Of a DNA stretch of 8,532 nucleotides, positions 6,957-8,532 are shown in pieces. Below the pieces are notes generated by a model. It made no database searches. It was not told the origin of the DNA and worked only from the letters and a program-made list of their open reading frames with translations. The DNA is from Metarhizobium sp964253915 (GTDB lineage: Bacteria > Pseudomonadota > Alphaproteobacteria > Rhizobiales > Rhizobiaceae). Numbering within the stretch: the first letter of the stretch is position 1; every line of letters starts with the position of its first letter. The stretch covers positions 1 to 8,532 of the forward strand of contig NZ_CAXUSG020000035.1 of assembly GCF_964253915.1 (NCBI RefSeq). The letters are read 5' to 3'. The position numbers and the translations under genes were made by a program.

Positions 6957-6969
6957 CAAAAATTGCAGA
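6951..6969. promoter_or_regulatory. Candidate operator 1 (near-palindrome)
   Basis: TTGCAACAAAAATTGCAGA contains TGCAA (6952-6956) and its complement TTGCA (6963-6967) separated by 6 A-rich bases. It matches a second site at 8274-8292 at 15 of 19 positions with the same 16-base TGCAA-N6-TTGCW layout. It overlaps the predicted -35 hexamer, which would fit repression by a dimeric regulator. The regulator is unknown. Confidence 0.5.
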
Positions 6970-7024
6970 TGATTTTAAACGGCAATATTTTTTCCCGAAT
7001 AGGGCCAGTCTGCGGAGACCTTGT

Positions 7025-7050
7025 GGGAGCTTCCAAATCTGGAAACTCCC
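7025..7050 (-). terminator. Hairpin after the dehydrogenase gene (terminator-like, no U-run)
   Basis: The hairpin begins 12 bases past the TGA of the dehydrogenase. In the minus-strand RNA, GGGAGUUUCCA and UGGAAGCUCCC form an 11-bp stem with one G-U pair and a 4-base loop. In the plus-strand RNA the same position is a C-A mismatch, so the structure is better on the strand that reads the gene. No U-run follows, so it may act as a weak or Rho-assisted terminator or protect the 3' end. Confidence 0.5.
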
Positions 7051-7062
7051 TTGGGATTTAAG

Positions 7063-8226
7063 TCACTTAACCTGTTGGATGGCGACCCACTGTCCACCAC
7101 CCTGGTTTGACTCGATTGCCGCCTGGATAAAAGCTACGCCCGCCGCACCTTCAACAAGGCCGGGATAATGGAGACCCTTGTTGGAGCTGTCTCCAGCCTT
7201 GTTGGCTTCAATCGCATCGGCTATTTCCTCGTACAGGTTACCCCAAGCATCGGACAAAGCTTCGGGGTGCCCGCGTGGGATATGGACGAAGCGCTCAGCA
7301 TCGGCGAGAACTCCGGCTCCATGCCCGCGTGAAATACGGATGTGTGGCTCGTTAAATGGTCGATGCTGGACGTATTCCGGATTTTCCTGGTCCCATTCCA
7401 GCGTTCCCTTGGTACCGGAAATCCGAATACGCAGGCCGCATTGAGCGCCAGCGAGCGCTTGCGAAATCAACAGCGTTCCGGGCACTCCACCTTCAAACCG
7501 GCACATCATGAAGGCGCTGTCTTCAAGTGGCTGTTCAGCGCCAAGTGTGTGGAAGTCGGCCCTCAATTCAGTCATTCTCAGGCCGGAGACAAACTCGGCA
7601 AGGTGGTGAGCGTGCGTCCCGATATCGGCAGTTGTTGCGGCTCCGCCAACCTTGGCGGGGTCCTGCCGCCACGGCGTACCAGACCACGCTTGGCCCGGCG
7701 GTAGCAGCGCCATCTCCTGGAAGTATTCCACGTGCACTTGGGTTACAGGTCCGATGACACCTTCTCTGACCATTTGGCGCGCCTGGCGTACCATCGCGTG
7801 CGATGCGAAGGAGTATGTAACAGCGAAAATGACACCCGTTTTGCGCTGGAGAGCTAGCAGTTCGCAAGCTTCCTCAAACGTATTGACCAAAGGTTTGTCA
7901 CAGATGACGTCGATTCCCGCTTCCATAAACGCTGTCGCGACGGGAAAGTGAAGGTGATTTGGAACCGTGATGGCAACCGCATCGATGCGATCCTCTCGTG
8001 CGCCTTCCTCCTGCACCATCTGCCGCCAACTGGAGTAGATGCGATCCTGGCTTAAACCCCATTCGAGACCAGAAGTCCGTGCAACGTCGGGACGAGACGA
8101 CAATGCACCTGAAATAATGTCCCACCGGTCCGAAAGACGCGCGCCTCTTGCATGTACCCGCCCAATGAAGGCACCTTGACCTCCACCTACAACCCCTAAT
8201 TTCAAGCGTTCTCGCTGTTTGCTCAT
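7063..8226 (-). CDS. Gfo/Idh/MocA family NAD(P)-dependent oxidoreductase
   Basis: A 387-residue cytoplasmic dehydrogenase of the family that includes glucose-fructose oxidoreductase, inositol 2-dehydrogenase and MocA. The N-terminal Rossmann fold has the dinucleotide loop GVVGGGQGAFIG at residues 11-22, AITVPNHLH at 85-93, and the catalytic lysine in CDKPL (109-113, Lys111; a DKP form of the usual EKP). The C-terminal domain has ADIGTHAHHLAEF (200-212) with Asp201 and His205, the conserved acid and histidine of the active site. HIPRGHPE (315-322) and the C-terminal YPGLVEGAAGVAFI (354-367) are typical of a subgroup somewhat longer than classical inositol dehydrogenase. The ATG at 8226 is preceded by AGGAGG at 5 bases; extending to 8262 adds nothing family-like. 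It shares a putative operator with the ABC transporter genes downstream, so it probably oxidises the imported sugar or cyclitol to a keto derivative. The family is sure; the substrate is not. Confidence 0.93.
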   Translation of the reverse strand: MSKQRERLKLGVVGGGQGAFIGRVHARGARLSDRWDIISGALSSRPDVARTSGLEWGLSQDRIYSSWRQMVQEEGAREDRIDAVAITVPNHLHFPVATAFMEAGIDVICDKPLVNTFEEACELLALQRKTGVIFAVTYSFASHAMVRQARQMVREGVIGPVTQVHVEYFQEMALLPPGQAWSGTPWRQDPAKVGGAATTADIGTHAHHLAEFVSGLRMTELRADFHTLGAEQPLEDSAFMMCRFEGGVPGTLLISQALAGAQCGLRIRISGTKGTLEWDQENPEYVQHRPFNEPHIRISRGHGAGVLADAERFVHIPRGHPEALSDAWGNLYEEIADAIEANKAGDSSNKGLHYPGLVEGAAGVAFIQAAIESNQGGGQWVAIQQVK

Positions 8227-8250
8227 TGTTTCCTCCTTTAAAACGTGGCC

Positions 8251-8279
8251 ATAAGAGGACAAAATGTTTCTTTCTGCAA
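8251..8279 (-). promoter_or_regulatory. Predicted promoter of the dehydrogenase gene
   Basis: On the minus strand TTGCAG (8279-8274) and TCTTAT (8256-8251) are 17 bases apart, with 3 of 6 and 4 of 6 matches to sigma-70 consensus. The expected start is near 8244, giving a leader of about 18-20 bases that is mostly the ribosome binding site. The spacing and the overlap with a TGCAA palindrome repeat exactly the layout seen before the transporter operon. Confidence 0.45.
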
Positions 8280-8292
8280 TGAAAATTGCTGA
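8274..8292. promoter_or_regulatory. Candidate operator 2 (near-palindrome)
   Basis: CTGCAATGAAAATTGCTGA contains GCAAT (8276-8280) and ATTGC (8285-8289) around GAAA. The symmetry extends outward to TTTC (8271-8274) and GAAA (8291-8294), with a single mismatched pair at 8275/8290. It is the counterpart of the site at 6951-6969. It covers the predicted -35 of the dehydrogenase promoter and lies in the region shared with the divergent frame at 8445. Confidence 0.5.
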
Positions 8293-8407
8293 AATTAGAA
8301 TATCGATTATTTTGTTGCTTATACGGGCGCATTAGCCCCGATTGTTAGAGTTAGACGGGTGATCCCTGGGAATCGTTTCTGACCCGGTGAAATACCACCT
8401 TTTGTTC

Positions 8408-8436
8408 TTGAAATGTTCCAATCGTCGATTTATTGT
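8408..8436 (+). promoter_or_regulatory. Predicted divergent promoter near the right edge
   Basis: TTGAAA (8408-8413, 5 of 6 to consensus) and TATTGT (8431-8436, 4 of 6) are 17 bases apart. Transcription would start near 8442-8444, directly at the ATG at 8445, so the message would be leaderless or nearly so. Between operator 2 and this promoter (8295-8407) I see only A+T-rich intergenic sequence and a weak CGGGT/ACCCG pairing. Confidence 0.4.
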
Positions 8437-8444
8437 CTTTAGCT

Positions 8445-8532
8445 ATGTTGAAGGATGATTTTCTCCGGCAGGAATACGAGCGAATATGCGCGTCTGGCGA
8501 CTACGTGTACTCGGCTTGGCGCGAGAATATTA
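8445..8532 (+). CDS. Start of a divergent unidentified protein (partial, cut by window end)
   Basis: An open frame from the ATG at 8445 runs to the window end without a stop, giving 29 residues beginning MLKDDFLRQEYERICASG and containing YVYSAWRENI. Third codon positions are G or C in 19 of 29 codons, more than in the competing frame from the ATG at 8455. A promoter-like pair ends just before the ATG and there is no ribosome binding site, which would fit a leaderless start. A divergent gene beside a sugar operon is often its regulator, but these residues show no helix-turn-helix I recognise. Too short to assign. Confidence 0.3.
   Translation, partial: MLKDDFLRQEYERICASGDYVYSAWRENI

Noticed and set aside
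1..8532. CRISPR arrays, insertion sequences, tRNA or rRNA genes, attachment sites
   Set aside because: I found no spaced direct repeats, transposase-like reading frames, terminal inverted repeats, or tRNA-like folds in the window.

Overview
The window looks like chromosome or megaplasmid DNA from an alphaproteobacterium of the Rhizobiales type (Rhizobium, Agrobacterium, Ochrobactrum or Brucella relatives). This is inferred from the moderately high G+C of the metabolic genes, the rhizobial style of the ribose-type sugar transporter and Gfo/Idh/MocA oxidoreductase, and the strong AGGAGG-type ribosome binding sites. It is two unrelated blocks meeting tail to tail near 2246-2299.

Left block (1-2245, + strand): the last 42 codons of a protein cut by the window edge, followed with almost no gap by a Ski2-like superfamily 2 helicase of about 703 residues with intact ATPase motifs. 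A small partner protein directly upstream of such a helicase is the layout of the Hachiman (HamA-HamB) and AbpA-AbpB anti-phage systems. The helicase gene appears less G+C-rich than the genes to its right, as expected for an acquired defence locus. The partner's nuclease-type domain lies outside the window, so the system name is inferred.

Right block (2300-8226, - strand, transcribed right to left): a Gfo/Idh/MocA dehydrogenase, then, after a 363-base gap, a periplasmic sugar-binding protein, a two-domain ABC ATPase, a one-gene permease and a TauE/SafE membrane transporter. The three ABC components form a complete CUT2-type importer. The dehydrogenase probably oxidises the imported compound, and the binding protein resembles inositol/rhizopine-type receptors. 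The TauE/SafE protein in the last position is unusual and may export or exchange an anionic product.

Regulation: the dehydrogenase and the binding protein each have upstream a similar near-palindromic site (15 of 19 bases identical). In both places its promoter-proximal half overlaps a predicted -35 hexamer followed by exactly 17 bases and a -10 hexamer. This suggests one repressor controlling both units. The gap between the binding-protein and ATPase genes holds a perfect 11-bp hairpin inside a longer stem, which may set unequal expression of transporter parts. At the right edge a divergent + strand frame begins at 8445, just after a good promoter-like pair, and runs out of the window.
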